Shown here: piece by piece, positions 44,301-52,711 of the stretch
How positions within the stretch are numbered: position 1 is the stretch's first letter
Layout of the letters: each line of letters begins with the position of its first letter
Origin: Limnephilus marmoratus
Lineage: Eukaryota; Arthropoda; Insecta; Trichoptera; Limnephilidae
Direction: 5' to 3'
Assembly (NCBI GenBank): GCA_917880885.1
Contig: OU862927.1
Location: forward strand, 42,559,571 to 42,623,570
Length of the DNA: 64,000 nucleotides
Translations under genes and position numbers: made by a program
Notes under the pieces: model-generated
Database searches by the model: none
Told to the model about the DNA's origin: nothing
Seen by the model: the letters and a program-made list of their open reading frames with translations, nothing else

Positions 44301-44732
44301 TTCCCTTACCTTTCCTGGTTTACAACCCAAAACAAAGAAATCCCTTAAATTTACTGATAAACTATTCCCAAATTTGCAATTAGTAGAAAGAGACTTTAAC
44401 CGCACTGCAAACTCACGGATTGATTCGTCATTTCTTTGTTTAGCACTGTAAAACTTAGATCTCTCTTCAAAAAAACATTTCGTTGAACAACAATACTCAT
44501 CAAGTTTAGATATCAAATCTTCTAACTTAATATCTGTTACCTTTTTAGGAATGCACAAATTAACCAATAAGGAAAAACAATCATCTTTCAATGCATTCAG
44601 GAAAATAGCCCTTTTTTTATCATCCGATGCAAACTTTTCATCATTCACGAGGAGAAATTGTTCGAGGCGGACTTTGAAGTTCTCCCAGTTCCCGTCACGC
44701 AAACTGAAGGACTCCAATCCTCGAAACTCCAT
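41373..44732 (-). CDS. gag-pol: gypsy gag-pol, truncated by one frameshift
   Basis: I prefer the Met at 44732 (MEFRGLESFSLRDGNWENFK); the frame is open further upstream to 44900, but that part (LIGKFLFFLFSFSLFGYLLG) looks like untranslated leader. Numbering from 44900: gag core about 60-225; two CCHC knuckles at 282-314 (CTVCGHNNHIATEC, CKICSTKGHLAKQC); protease DSGA at 358-361; reverse transcriptase with YLDD at 637-640; RNase H Asp 786, Glu 828, Asp 853; integrase His 1008/1011 and Cys 1041/1044, then Asp 1072, Asp 1125, Glu 1161. The frame ends 14 residues after that Glu at an A-run (41386-41393), where a one-base length change shifts into a stop. All catalytic residues are present. Confidence 0.9.
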   Translation of the reverse strand: MEFRGLESFSLRDGNWENFKVRLEQFLLVNDEKFASDDKKRAIFLNALKDDCFSLLVNLCIPKKVTDIKLEDLISKLDEYCCSTKCFFEERSKFYSAKQRNDESIREFAVRLKSLSTNCKFGNSLSVNLRDFFVLGCKPGKVREKLFLEGELYSFEKCLQVAECIDLVASTQAQSRVDNTVYANVQLKAGRLSFNNSRVKDRDVKRFGHSNRARSQSPANAVKQNCTVCGHNNHIATECRYKNYLCKICSTKGHLAKQCKRSSTRKSVNTLLSDTKLGEVNSVEPFFIEVSLDGIKSKFMVDSGASCCVISKECYFSKFSRIKLVHEDISLRGFDNTLVKVVGTITPQVEFNGQCHNLKFVVVTSASLSIVGRDFMNLFNVGINGIVNSIKQNTLKQRLVKKFPEVFTDKLGKFNKYEVNLTLKETAIPIFRNHRVMPFALKEKVERELDSLLSDGIIEQVQFSEFASPIVPVIKKNGSIRLCGDYKSTVNNQLLVDKYPLPRIEELLTKVNGGKVFAKIDLKSAYSQFVLKKECRRFTTINTHLGLFQYKRLVYGLSPAPAIFAKAMANCLSGLQNMTFYLDDIIVIGEDEDDLEKNVCVVLERLKHCNLTVNSDKCEFNLKVIEFLGYKISEQGIQPCERNKEAILNAPAPSDLNNLRSLLGMISYYRNFIPNMANILSPLYELLKKDVKFQWGTEQENSFAIIKRILTSDRILTHFDENIPVKLVTDGSFNGVAATLLHRFQNGVERPIGFASRTLTKAEKNYSILDIEATAIIFGIKKFYQYLYGREFILAVDNQPLVRILGENKEVPKIAASRLQRYAIMLGSFNFKIEYVKSKNNCSDFLSRCPIEKVSCEDEIESDYINYFENNGFNLSLDVIKSETEKDDVLGQVKNFLIEGWPASVKKAQSGNFIRIFWEKRLELSLINGCVLYQHRVVIPESLRQEVLKMLHRSHLGVFKTKGIAKSFVWWPKINQDLEKITENCRDCLEIKPESQKSSLAVWPYEPEVWFRVHIDHGSLYNKNFLVVVDSSSKWIECLEVNSLSSKENIEILHRLFSQFGFPATLVSDNGTCFCSEDFENFCKKNGIEHITSPVNHPSSNGQAEATVKTCKNFLKKNL

Positions 44733-45174
44733 GTTTCCAATGCCCAGAAGGTACCCAAATAGAGAGAAAGAAAACAGAAAAAACAAAAACTTCCCAATGA
44801 GGCTTCTTCTTCTGCCGTCTGCTCCCTGGACCCTGCTCCGGAAACTGCTCCTTGACCCTGTGAATTGATGGCTCCTTCCAGACCCGTCACACAGTAACAC
44901 CGATGGCTACCCCATATCACTCCTGCGACCTGGATCTCCGATCCTTGACCCTCAGAGATGCCGATTGACGCTGGACCTCCCGTGCTTCCCCCTTCCGAAA
45001 AGCTGGCTGGCTCCAGTGTCTTCTTGCACTTCACTCCTTGCAGTGAAGTGTTGGAATAATTTCGGTCCGGCCTTTCTTACCGACCCGAAATAATAATGTT
45101 ACCGCGTATTTTTGCCAAATTTTTGTGCCAAATTTTTTTGCGCGTCGATTCTTTACGCGATCTGCCGTATTGTC

Positions 45175-45201
45175 AGAATCGTGTACCGTAGGCTGCGCCA
45201 C
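45175..45201 (-). promoter_or_regulatory. gypsy primer-binding site (candidate)
   Basis: On the minus strand TGGCGCAGCC begins one base after the 5' LTR. The position and TGG start fit a primer-binding site. I could not match the tRNA with confidence. Confidence 0.55.
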
Positions 45202-45425
45202 TGTTAAATACAGACTCGAGTGTAGGCGAGGTTACTTATAAATAATGCGCGTATTGGCGATATGGATATTTATTATATGTAATGGCTATAAATACGTCCT
45301 AACTAACGTGTTGGCGGTTGGAAAAGAGAGTGAGGAGAGGCCTGCATCTCCTTTTATATGCGGGATCACCTGTCTCGCTCTTGTATGGCCGGAAACAGGT
45401 GTGCCACCCTAAAACCTCTCTCACA
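45202..45425 (-). repeat. gypsy 5' LTR
   Basis: Apparently identical copy of 40354-40577 at the 5' end of the minus-strand element. It carries the promoter for the gypsy transcript. Confidence 0.9.
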
Positions 45426-46204
45426 TCAACCTTGAAGCTTCAGGCAAGTTGAAGACAGGAAAGCAATTGCCTAAAGGTATCATTTTCTTTTATATATTCC
45501 CTTGAGCTTAGCGTTCATTTACCTAGCTAAAGTGTAACTCTCATCGCTCTTATAATTATAGGTAAATTTGATGCGGTGGTAGACGTAGAAAACCAAATCC
45601 TCGTATGCCGTTAGTAGGACAGCCGTGTAGTAACAGTGGCCATGAACTATGATCGAATGGAGCCAATACGTCAAGTGCAGCGTTGGCAGATGTCGAATAA
45701 AGACAAAAAAGGCAACAATTTGGAGAAAGCATGCAAAAAAATCGATTGCCCGGCGCCAATACACAATTATAATTTGGGAATGGGTGGACCTCCATGATAA
45801 TAGTATACAAAATTATCGGGTCAACGTTGGGTCAAAGAAGTGGTACTGGCCTTTATTTGTATCTTACCTCAGCAGCGCTCTTGTCTCTTGTAAATGGATG
45901 GAAGTTGCAATGCTTCTTGAGGAAGTACGAGCATGATATGGGAAACCAGAAGACGACTAGGCAACAGAGAGACCTTTCCCAGAAGGCATTCCATGTGGAG
46001 TTTACCCGTACTCTTTTATTGTCTTTTCAAAATCAGGTCAATGATGAACCTCCTGTGAAGGAAGGCCATGACGCAGAAGATGGGAATTGTGTGCGTCGAA
46101 TGCAAGAATTTCATTTGCAATATCGTGGCAAATCTCATATTCTTTATGCTCTGTGTAAAAACAGGCTATCGGTGCCGGGCCTGCAACCGAGCCCTTCATT
46201 TTGA
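45426..46204 (+). pseudogene. piggyBac transposase, C-terminal part, decayed
   Basis: The reading resumes after the gypsy insert. NYDRMEPIRQVQRW, then IHNYNLGMGG and VDLHDNSIQNYRVNVGSKKW (in two frames) correspond to the piggyBac block with the third catalytic Asp (YN-x-MGGVDxxD). LVNGWKL and QKAFHVEFTRTLL follow. The end is the cysteine-rich domain (RCVECKNFIC, CRACNRALHFDNFEQYH). Frameshifts near 45780 and 46080 and others make it non-functional, but the domain order is complete. Confidence 0.8.
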
Positions 46205-46604
46205 CAACTTCGAACAGTATCACTTAAAGAATAATTTGCTTAGATTTGGTTAGTTTCCTCATTCTTGAATGTTTTTTTTTTAATATTAATTTTTTAATTA
46301 TTTTGCATATTTTCCTTTAATATTTTTTTTCATTGAATTATAAACAAAGACAATCATTTATTTTATATTATCAATATAAATCACACAGTAGACTGCACTT
46401 AACCCATAGTTGACATAAATTTTGCTTAGAGGGGTTACCTCCAAGAGTTGCGTTTAGGCATCAATTTTCTAAACGCTCTGGTGAGAGGGTGGGCGGGCGG
46501 AAAATTCTAAAACTGATTTTGGACTCTTCTTTAAGTCTATACTATCGGGTTATAATGATGATTCAAGTTTATAAAAATAAAAAAAAATTCATGGAGGTAA
46601 TGGG

Positions 46605-47015
46605 TTAAACGCCCTCACTCCGTCACACTTCCTTATTGGCGACAACCTGTTAGCATTGCCTGAGCTTGATATCCATCATCTGCCTACAAACAGGCTTAAT
46701 ATTTACCAAAAGATGTCTACCGTTGTTCAATCTTTTTGGCACAGATGGAGCCGGGAATACCTAGCAGAATTGCAGAACCGAGTCAAATGGCAAGAAGGAC
46801 GTCAACGCAGTTTACAGCCTGGTGACATGGTCATCATCAAAGACAACCAGCTACCTCCGCAGTACTGGAGGATGGCGCGAGTGACGGAGATCCACCCTGG
46901 CCAAGACGGACGCGTCCGCGTCGTCTCCTTGAGGACGGCCAGAGGTGTCACCAAAAGAGCCGTGACACAGCTCTGTCTACTTCCCATGGAGGATGCTTCC
47001 TCCAACCTGGATTAA
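46605..47015 (+). CDS. BEL integrase C-terminal end (DUF5641-type)
   Basis: The first codons after the TTAA continue the integrase (LTPSHFLIGD). An ATG-initiated frame starts at 46656, but translation of the intact element would read through from upstream. FWHRWSREYLAELQNR, then LQPGDMVIIKDNQLPPQYW and RVTEIHPGQDGRVRVV match the C-terminal DUF5641-like module of BEL/Pao elements. The stop is TAA at 47013-47015. The 3' untranslated region 47016-47351 follows. Confidence 0.85.
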   Translation, partial: LNALTPSHFLIGDNLLALPELDIHHLPTNRLNIYQKMSTVVQSFWHRWSREYLAELQNRVKWQEGRQRSLQPGDMVIIKDNQLPPQYWRMARVTEIHPGQDGRVRVVSLRTARGVTKRAVTQLCLLPMEDASSNLD

Positions 47016-47351
47016 GAACCAATTACAACGCTAAAAGTGATGTGATGTGTAAATCAAAGTGCCGTCAGGCTCATCAGTGCCAAGTGTTAAACCATTTTCA
47101 CATAAGTGGGTGCAGCGCACCAGAAGGTTCTACGTTATTAAACTTTCATTTTTTAATGTCAAGTCTGACATAGGGTTATATACTTAGTTATAAGTTTTTT
47201 GTTATTATTTTGATATCCATATATTGAATATTGTTTATTTTTGTATGTGAACTCGTTGGGTAAATTCTGAGTACCAATGTTGCAATCTCTTCTAAAATAT
47301 ATTATTTTATGAAAAACGACTATTCCTTAATACTCGTTTTGGGCGGGAATA

Positions 47352-47748
47352 TGTTAAGATTTCAGGTACTGAAATATTAATATTTGTGATTGTCACCCTA
47401 ATGGTTGTGGCAACATTTTTTGTGTTGGCAATTGCCAGGGCGATTTCGTATTGCCACGGATTTTTTAATTCCTGCTTCTCTTGTTACCATCCGTCTTGGG
47501 CGGGTCGTTTTTGGGCAAAACGTCTGCTGCCAGGTTTTCACTTCATGTGGGTTATAAAACCGCGGAGAGAGATAGCATCATTGGGCTCACCGTACATGAG
47601 CTACCCTACGGGTCTTTTATTGTTTCAATAAAGACCAATTATTCAAGAGCTGGAGTTATTATTGAAGAGTTACTCCAGCCACACTTCCCTTGGAATCTGG
47701 TGTTACCACGCCGGATTGCTTTGTCAGGAGAGCGGAAGTTGAGATCCT
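47352..47748 (+). repeat. BEL 3' LTR
   Basis: 397 bp, apparently identical to 31829-32225. The bases after it (TAATAATTTT) appear to be the 3' end of the minus-strand Jockey element. Confidence 0.95.
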
Positions 47749-47950
47749 TAATAATTTTTTTTGATGGTTTGTTTATCTGTGAGTGGTATACATTTTGTAT
47801 AGATAAACACACACATACAGACATTTTTACATACACCCATGCATGTATGTATTCATATGCAACAAATATGTATACCATAATAAATATATATAATTATTTA
47901 TTTATCTTTTATATAAGAGAACAAAGGTAAATTTTATTATAGCCCGCGCA

Positions 47951-50650
47951 TCAAGGTGGATGAAGGATGGAAATGGGCAGGCGGTGGAGGAGATTGTCTT
48001 CGGGACTTGATTGCCCGAGACATGAGATGCTTGGGTTTGAATTTGAAGCAAGTTTGGAGAAAAATGTTTTGGCTAGATCTATTATGTGTTTTTTAAGTGG
48101 AGGAATTTTCGTGCCTGAATTAATAATGCTATTTCGGACGAACCAAGGGCTTTTGGTGAATCTTCTAAGCAAGACATTTTGGAAGGTTTCTAGACTCTTA
48201 GTATTGCTTGTGGCCCAAATTGGGGCGGCGTAAGTCATGATGGGTCGCAATTTTGATTTGTAAATAAGAATTTTGTTCTGTAGTGACGTTTGACTATTAT
48301 AATTTAAAAGCGGGTAAAGGGATGCGGCAGCGTTTTTGGTTTTTTTAATTGTATGTTTGATGTGTGTGTGCCATGTGAGTTTTTTATCGAGTGTGACTCC
48401 AAGGTATTTAACGTTGTTTTGCCAGGGTATTGCTTGGCCGTACATGGAAACGTGACCTTTAGGAGTGCTGCGAACCTTTCTTCGCGAGAAGAAAATAGCA
48501 GCGCTCTTGGAAGGGTTCACGTCTATACGCCATTTGTTATAAAAGTCTTGGAGTATGTTTATGTTGTGTTGTAAGCGAAGTGTGATCATCCTGGGAGAAC
48601 TGTATCGAACCATAATGGCGGTGTCGTCAGCGTACAAGGCTTTATACGAATGTTGGTTCTCCGTGAGTGGTATATCGTGTATGTAGATATTGAAGAGGGT
48701 GGGGGAAAGCAGGGACCCTTGCGGGACGCCTGCTGTCATGAATCTGGGAGTTGAGAGTGCATCTCGGATCTTTACTTGAAAAGTCCGGTGCCGAAGAAAT
48801 GATTTTAAGATACCGAGGAGTTGGGGATCGATGTCAATGTTGTGCAATTTGAGAAGCAGTCCGTTCGACCACACTTTGTCGAAGGCTTTGGCTATGTCCA
48901 GGAAAATGGCGCCAGTGGACCGTTGGGAGTTGAAGCCGCCTAGAATCAGTTCGGAAACTCTGAGTAGTTGATGAAGGGTTGAGTGTTGAGATCTGAAGCC
49001 ATGTTGTTCATCAGGGAGGGTTTTCACCTCGTGAATGTGCTTTAAGAGCCGAGTAAGGAGAATTTGTTCGAATATTTTACCAACATTTGAGAGAAGACTG
49101 ATGGGACGATGGTTCTCACAGAATTTCGGGTCCTTCCCAGGTTTTGGGATGAGAATGACGTGCGCGTGTTTCCAACTTTTGGGAAAATAACGCAGTCTGA
49201 GTGCGGAATTTATGAGGCTCACAATGGCGAGAATGCTTTTAGGGGGGAGGGCTTTAAGGGCAAAGTTTGTTATGCCATCTGGACCAGGAGCTTTTTTGTT
49301 GCTGCGGTGTTTTATGGCCCTTCGGACTTCTGATGGGGTGGTGAAATGTACATTTGTTCCGGGAAGGGAGTCGAAAATTATGTCTATTTGATGGTTGACA
49401 TTTGCTATATGGACTGGGTCAGCGTGCTTGGAGCTGGGGCTAAATTGAAATTCAAGATTATCGGCAAACGCCTCCGATTTACCTTGATCGTCAAATATGA
49501 GGCCGTTTTCGGTATGAATGGGATGGTTTGGGGATGGGGTAGTTTGGAGAGATTTGCATAATTTCCATAGGGAGCCAACCTGTGGATTTATATTATGAAT
49601 TTTTTTGTTCCAGGAGGAGTGTGAAAGCTCGGAAAGTTTCTTTCTAATAAGTGCTTGAATTCTATTGATAGTTTTTTTTACTGAGGGATTTCGGTTTCTG
49701 TGCCAGTGTCGGCGAAGATTGTTTTTTGTAGAGATTAATTCCTGGATGTCGATTGGGAGGTCACTTTTGAGATTAAGGGCGGAACGTTCAGGAAGAGTTT
49801 TAGAGGCATCGGTGATGGAAGATGTGATTATATCGGCAAAGTCGTCAACTGCCTTGTCTAGTTCGGGGCCGTCAGAAATATTTTGAGGGATGGTTGTTTT
49901 TTCCCCAACTCTGTGAGTGAAATACGTCCAATCAGTTTTTATAGATTTGCGCGGTGCCATTGGAGTGGAAAGTCGATTAAGAGTGAGCAAAACTGGATTA
50001 TGATCTGAGCTTAGGTCATTTATGGTTTCGATACTGTAGACCCAGGGTAATTTGTGGAGGAGTGCAATGTCGAGAACATCGGGTCTAGCCCCGCTGTTCG
50101 GGAAGTGTGTGGGTGCAATTGGGCCCGCGATGAAGAGTTCAGGATGTGCGCTAGCATACTTTTGTAAGATACGCCCATTGGAGTTAGTAATCCTACTATT
50201 CCAATTGGGGTGCTTTGGGTTAAAGTCCCCAGCGAGAATAGTAGGAGTGTGGCTATCGAGAAGAGTATCGAGGTCTTTTGGATCAAGCTTATCTTGCGGA
50301 CGGTGATAGATGGAGTTTATTCTTAATGGGCCTGAATGTTTTGTATGTATTGTGATTGAGGTTGATTCAATAGACGACAATGTGGGTGTAATGTTATATT
50401 TGTGGGCGATTTTCGATTTAACGAAAATAGCAGTGCCCCCACCTCTCGTGTTTTGGCGGTCGTTTCTATATAATGTATAGTTTGAAAGTTTTGGCATTTG
50501 TGATGGGTTGAGGTGAGTTTCATTAATAAGTAAAACGTCAAGAGCGTGTGTATTTGCAAAAATACGTAATTCATGTATATTTTTTAAGAGACCATTAGCA
50601 TTCCAAAATGCCATACGTAGCACGGAGGGCATGGTAGTAGAGCTAGCCAT
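47951..50650 (-). CDS. Jockey ORF2: AP endonuclease and reverse transcriptase, 899 aa
   Basis: The ATG at 50650 directly follows the ORF1 stop (TAAATG), suggesting translation by termination and reinitiation. The endonuclease (about 10-225) has WNANGL, Glu 44 (INETHL), GDFNPKHPNW at 141-150 and SDHNPV at 215-220. The reverse transcriptase (about 435-720) has KKAPGPDGI, HRPISLL, FLDIAKAFDKVW (Asp 585), AGVPQGSLLSP and catalytic YADD at 673-676. There is no RNase H domain, as usual in the Jockey clade. The protein nicks target DNA and copies the element RNA there. No stop or frameshift is visible. Confidence 0.92.
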   Translation of the reverse strand: MASSTTMPSVLRMAFWNANGLLKNIHELRIFANTHALDVLLINETHLNPSQMPKLSNYTLYRNDRQNTRGGGTAIFVKSKIAHKYNITPTLSSIESTSITIHTKHSGPLRINSIYHRPQDKLDPKDLDTLLDSHTPTILAGDFNPKHPNWNSRITNSNGRILQKYASAHPELFIAGPIAPTHFPNSGARPDVLDIALLHKLPWVYSIETINDLSSDHNPVLLTLNRLSTPMAPRKSIKTDWTYFTHRVGEKTTIPQNISDGPELDKAVDDFADIITSSITDASKTLPERSALNLKSDLPIDIQELISTKNNLRRHWHRNRNPSVKKTINRIQALIRKKLSELSHSSWNKKIHNINPQVGSLWKLCKSLQTTPSPNHPIHTENGLIFDDQGKSEAFADNLEFQFSPSSKHADPVHIANVNHQIDIIFDSLPGTNVHFTTPSEVRRAIKHRSNKKAPGPDGITNFALKALPPKSILAIVSLINSALRLRYFPKSWKHAHVILIPKPGKDPKFCENHRPISLLSNVGKIFEQILLTRLLKHIHEVKTLPDEQHGFRSQHSTLHQLLRVSELILGGFNSQRSTGAIFLDIAKAFDKVWSNGLLLKLHNIDIDPQLLGILKSFLRHRTFQVKIRDALSTPRFMTAGVPQGSLLSPTLFNIYIHDIPLTENQHSYKALYADDTAIMVRYSSPRMITLRLQHNINILQDFYNKWRIDVNPSKSAAIFFSRRKVRSTPKGHVSMYGQAIPWQNNVKYLGVTLDKKLTWHTHIKHTIKKTKNAAASLYPLLNYNSQTSLQNKILIYKSKLRPIMTYAAPIWATSNTKSLETFQNVLLRRFTKSPWFVRNSIINSGTKIPPLKKHIIDLAKTFFSKLASNSNPSISCLGQSSPEDNLLHRLPISILHPP

Positions 50651-52120
50651 TTACACTGAAAAAAGTGAAAAAATCTGAGGGGCGGCGGAGAAAATGATAG
50701 ATATGTAGTCTGCCGGTGAGGTGGCAGACTGAAATTTGGGGATGAGGTCGGAAAGAAGATCGCCAACCTTGGAGAAATTGAAATTTTTGAAAAATTCAAA
50801 AATGTTGAAGGGGGTGGAAGGAGGTGTGTGGGAGGTTGACGTTGAGGGAGCTGAGGGGGATGTGGACGTTAGTGGGGTTTGGGCAGTGGCCTGCGCGTAT
50901 GATAAGGAGGGATTTGTGCTATGCGAGGTGAAAGTGGCATTACGTACGGTTTGCAAGATGGGTTGTGGAGATGGTCTTTTCGGACATTCCTTATAATTTG
51001 CCGGATGGGCTCCAGAACAGTTTGCGCAGGTGGCGGGACCATCTTCTCTCTGCTTCTTGCATTCCTGCGTGAAATGATCACCCGCGCACTTGACGCAGCG
51101 GGGAGGCAGGTGGCACATCATTGAAGAGTGTCCAAAATTCTGGCAGCGGTGACACTGAGAGGGGGCTGTTTTTTTATTAAGATACTCGACTCTTATCTTG
51201 AGGTGAAAGAGGGAAGTGAGGGAGAAAATTTTTTGTCCCGCCTCACCATGATCCAGTTGTACAAGGACTAGTGGAATGTTTTTCCTGTCTGGCCCGGATC
51301 TCATCCGAGTTACAGAATTAACTGGGAGGTTGAGATCTAGAAGTTCCAGGCGGACCTCTTCTTCGCTAATTGTCGTCGGAATCCCTCGCAGAACCGCCTT
51401 GGTTAATTTTTCTTCTGCAAGCTGAAATGTATGGAAGGGGGTTGTGTCCTCCTGGAGCATCTTTGTAGCCAGCCTGAAGCTGGTGGAGTCGCCAGTATTT
51501 AGAACCACCCCTGTTGGAATGGCCTTTGCGTTAATTATATTAACCCCAGCGTTCAAGAGGCGCTTTTCCAGGAGGCTCCAATTTTTTTCCGATTTTATAA
51601 AAATTGGAGGGATCTTAATAGGCCTCGTTTTTGTGGCATCGGTTATATTTGCGGTGGAGTCAGACACGGAATTTAGAAGTGGCGGTGGTGCAATTTCATC
51701 GTCTGTAGCGAGGGCGGAGAAACGATTTGAGGTTTTTATAACTTCGGTGGACGGAGGAGGAGAAGCGCACGCCCTTCGTTTCTTGTGAGCTGGAGTCACC
51801 CATAGCGGGGGTAATGAGTTTACGGAAGAGGATGGAGCGGTTGATGTTGAGCTGGAGGTGGTTGTCGAAGAGGTGGGAGCTGTTGAAAAAGGGGCAGAAG
51901 TCAAGGTGGAAGGGGAGACGGAGGTCAAAGACGTAGTGAGGGTGGGAGTTGTTGTTGTTTTCAAAGAGTAGTCGGAGACATCTTCTTCACTTCCGAAGTA
52001 CTTTAGGTATAGAGCAGTTGAGCGTCTGGACCTCGTTACCTTAGATTTTTTTGCCAAAAATTCTTCAAGTTGTGCTTCTGTAGCACCCACGGCGGCAAGT
52101 TGTTGGTGGAGTGTAGACAT
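50651..52120 (-). CDS. Jockey ORF1: gag-like RNA-binding protein, 489 aa
   Basis: The start is ATG at 52120. Residues 50-110 are a Ser/Thr/Pro-rich linker. Residues about 235-315 match the PRE_C2HC-type gag core (KAVLRGIPTTISEEEV). Three zinc knuckles follow at 323-336 (CHRCQNFGHSSMMC), 342-354 (CVKCAGDHFTQEC) and 365-379 (CANCSGAHPANYKEC). The C-terminal tail is again Ser/Thr/Pro-rich and ends FSLFSV. ORF1 proteins coat the element RNA. The frame is intact and abuts ORF2. Confidence 0.9.
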   Translation of the reverse strand: MSTLHQQLAAVGATEAQLEEFLAKKSKVTRSRRSTALYLKYFGSEEDVSDYSLKTTTTPTLTTSLTSVSPSTLTSAPFSTAPTSSTTTSSSTSTAPSSSVNSLPPLWVTPAHKKRRACASPPPSTEVIKTSNRFSALATDDEIAPPPLLNSVSDSTANITDATKTRPIKIPPIFIKSEKNWSLLEKRLLNAGVNIINAKAIPTGVVLNTGDSTSFRLATKMLQEDTTPFHTFQLAEEKLTKAVLRGIPTTISEEEVRLELLDLNLPVNSVTRMRSGPDRKNIPLVLVQLDHGEAGQKIFSLTSLFHLKIRVEYLNKKTAPSQCHRCQNFGHSSMMCHLPPRCVKCAGDHFTQECKKQREDGPATCANCSGAHPANYKECPKRPSPQPILQTVRNATFTSHSTNPSLSYAQATAQTPLTSTSPSAPSTSTSHTPPSTPFNIFEFFKNFNFSKVGDLLSDLIPKFQSATSPADYISIIFSAAPQIFSLFSV

Positions 52121-52256
52121 CGAATCCAGGGTCTTATGCGTAGGTCAATAGTGAGAAAGGTAGACTGTGGAAGGTCAGTGTGTAAACGGGGGTCTGCAGG
52201 CTTGGATTTGGTAAAAAAAAAAAATGAAAAAACACAACACTGCTTTGAAAGCTGAC

Positions 52257-52711
52257 AGCTCAATATTTTGTCACCATGAAAATTGTTTTTGTTTGGAAAC
52301 TGATGGAACGAATTACTATGAGAATGGAAGGAAACAAAAGAACCAGATGACGCGAATAATGATTAGAAAATAAACTGTTCGAAACGCGATGCACTGTTCG
52401 GAGCTCGATTTTTGAACTGTTGCTTCCTCGAGTAACAAAAGCGGACTCCCAAACTCCAGGTTCACAAATTCGTAGAACTTATACCTAGGAAGGGCACGTC
52501 CCTATGCTTCTTGCCGACGAAAGTGGCGACATCTTGTGACAAATTCTTGAATTAGAAACTGAATTACAACAGTAGCTTTGTTTGAAAATTCACGTACTCA
52601 GATGTTATTTGTGGTGCGCGTGTAAGGCGGGCGTCGGACATGCAATCGAAACCGGATTCTGAAATTTAACCACGCAGACGCGACGGTATTAATAACGTTC
52701 CATAACCAACA
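52257..52711. repeat. No gene; fragment of dispersed repeat D
   Basis: 52449-52530 includes AACTCCAGGTTCACAAATTC and GTAGAACTTATAC, similar to 340-400. Nothing else is recognisable. Confidence 0.35.

Larger units (their letters stand above)
40354..45425 (-). mobile_element. Ty3/gypsy LTR retrotransposon (5,072 bp)
   Basis: The minus-strand element has apparently identical 224-bp LTRs beginning TGTGAGAGAGG and ending ATTTAACA. A primer-binding site candidate TGGCGCAGCC starts one base after the 5' LTR (minus strand, just left of 45202), and a polypurine tract AGTAGGGGAGGA (minus strand, 40578-40589) precedes the 3' LTR. Flanks are TTAAC (40349-40353) and TCAAC (45426-45430), a likely 5-bp duplication with one change. 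There is one gag-pol frame and no envelope gene. Its only visible defect is a frameshift near 41390. Mag-like lineage is possible but not decided. Confidence 0.95.
39131..46604 (+). mobile_element. piggyBac-family transposon inside BEL integrase, itself split by gypsy
   Basis: It is flanked by TTAA (39127-39130, 46605-46608), with 16-bp inverted ends CCCATTACCTCCATGA. Removing the gypsy insert leaves about 2.4 kb, the usual size of an autonomous piggyBac. The plus-strand transposase gene is recognisable but decayed. A TTAACCCATAGTTGAC string at about 46399 is a subterminal echo of the ends. Confidence 0.9.
31829..47748 (+). mobile_element. BEL/Pao LTR retrotransposon with nested insertions
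   Basis: It has two 397-bp LTRs, a primer-binding site, a gag-protease region, reverse transcriptase, RNase H and integrase regions, and a short purine tract before the 3' LTR (GGGCGGGAATA at 47341-47351). Without its two inserts (34899-36486 and 39131-46604, each with one TTAA copy) the element is about 6.85 kb, normal for BEL. The gag-pol frame runs through both TTAA sites. Flanking bases AGGAC (left) and TAATA (right) do not form the expected 4-6 bp duplication, which suggests recombination with another copy or loss of one flank. Confidence 0.95.
47749..52256 (-). mobile_element. Jockey-clade LINE with two intact ORFs (about 4.5 kb)
   Basis: Minus-strand order: short 5' untranslated region (about 52121-52256), ORF1 (52120-50651), ORF2 (50650-47951), then a 200-bp AT-rich 3' region with CACACATACA-like simple sequence, ending in an A-run beside the BEL 3' LTR (47749-47762). 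Both ORFs are open with all key residues, so this copy may be competent for transposition. I could not identify a target duplication. The right end is judged from the start of ORF1's leader and is approximate. Confidence 0.85.

Noticed and set aside
41373..44900. gypsy element as an envelope-bearing errantivirus
   Set aside because: No third frame with envelope features lies between integrase and the 3' LTR; only about 200 bp remain there.
44733..44900. First 56 codons of the gypsy frame as part of gag
   Set aside because: They overlap the expected leader after the primer-binding site and encode a hydrophobic stretch unlike gag; the Met at 44732 fits better.
46399..46604. Separate small MITE at the right end of the second piggyBac element (TTAACCCATAGTTG ... 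ATGGGTTAA)
   Set aside because: Only CCCAT is shared between the ends and the stretch is explained as subterminal sequence of the piggyBac element.
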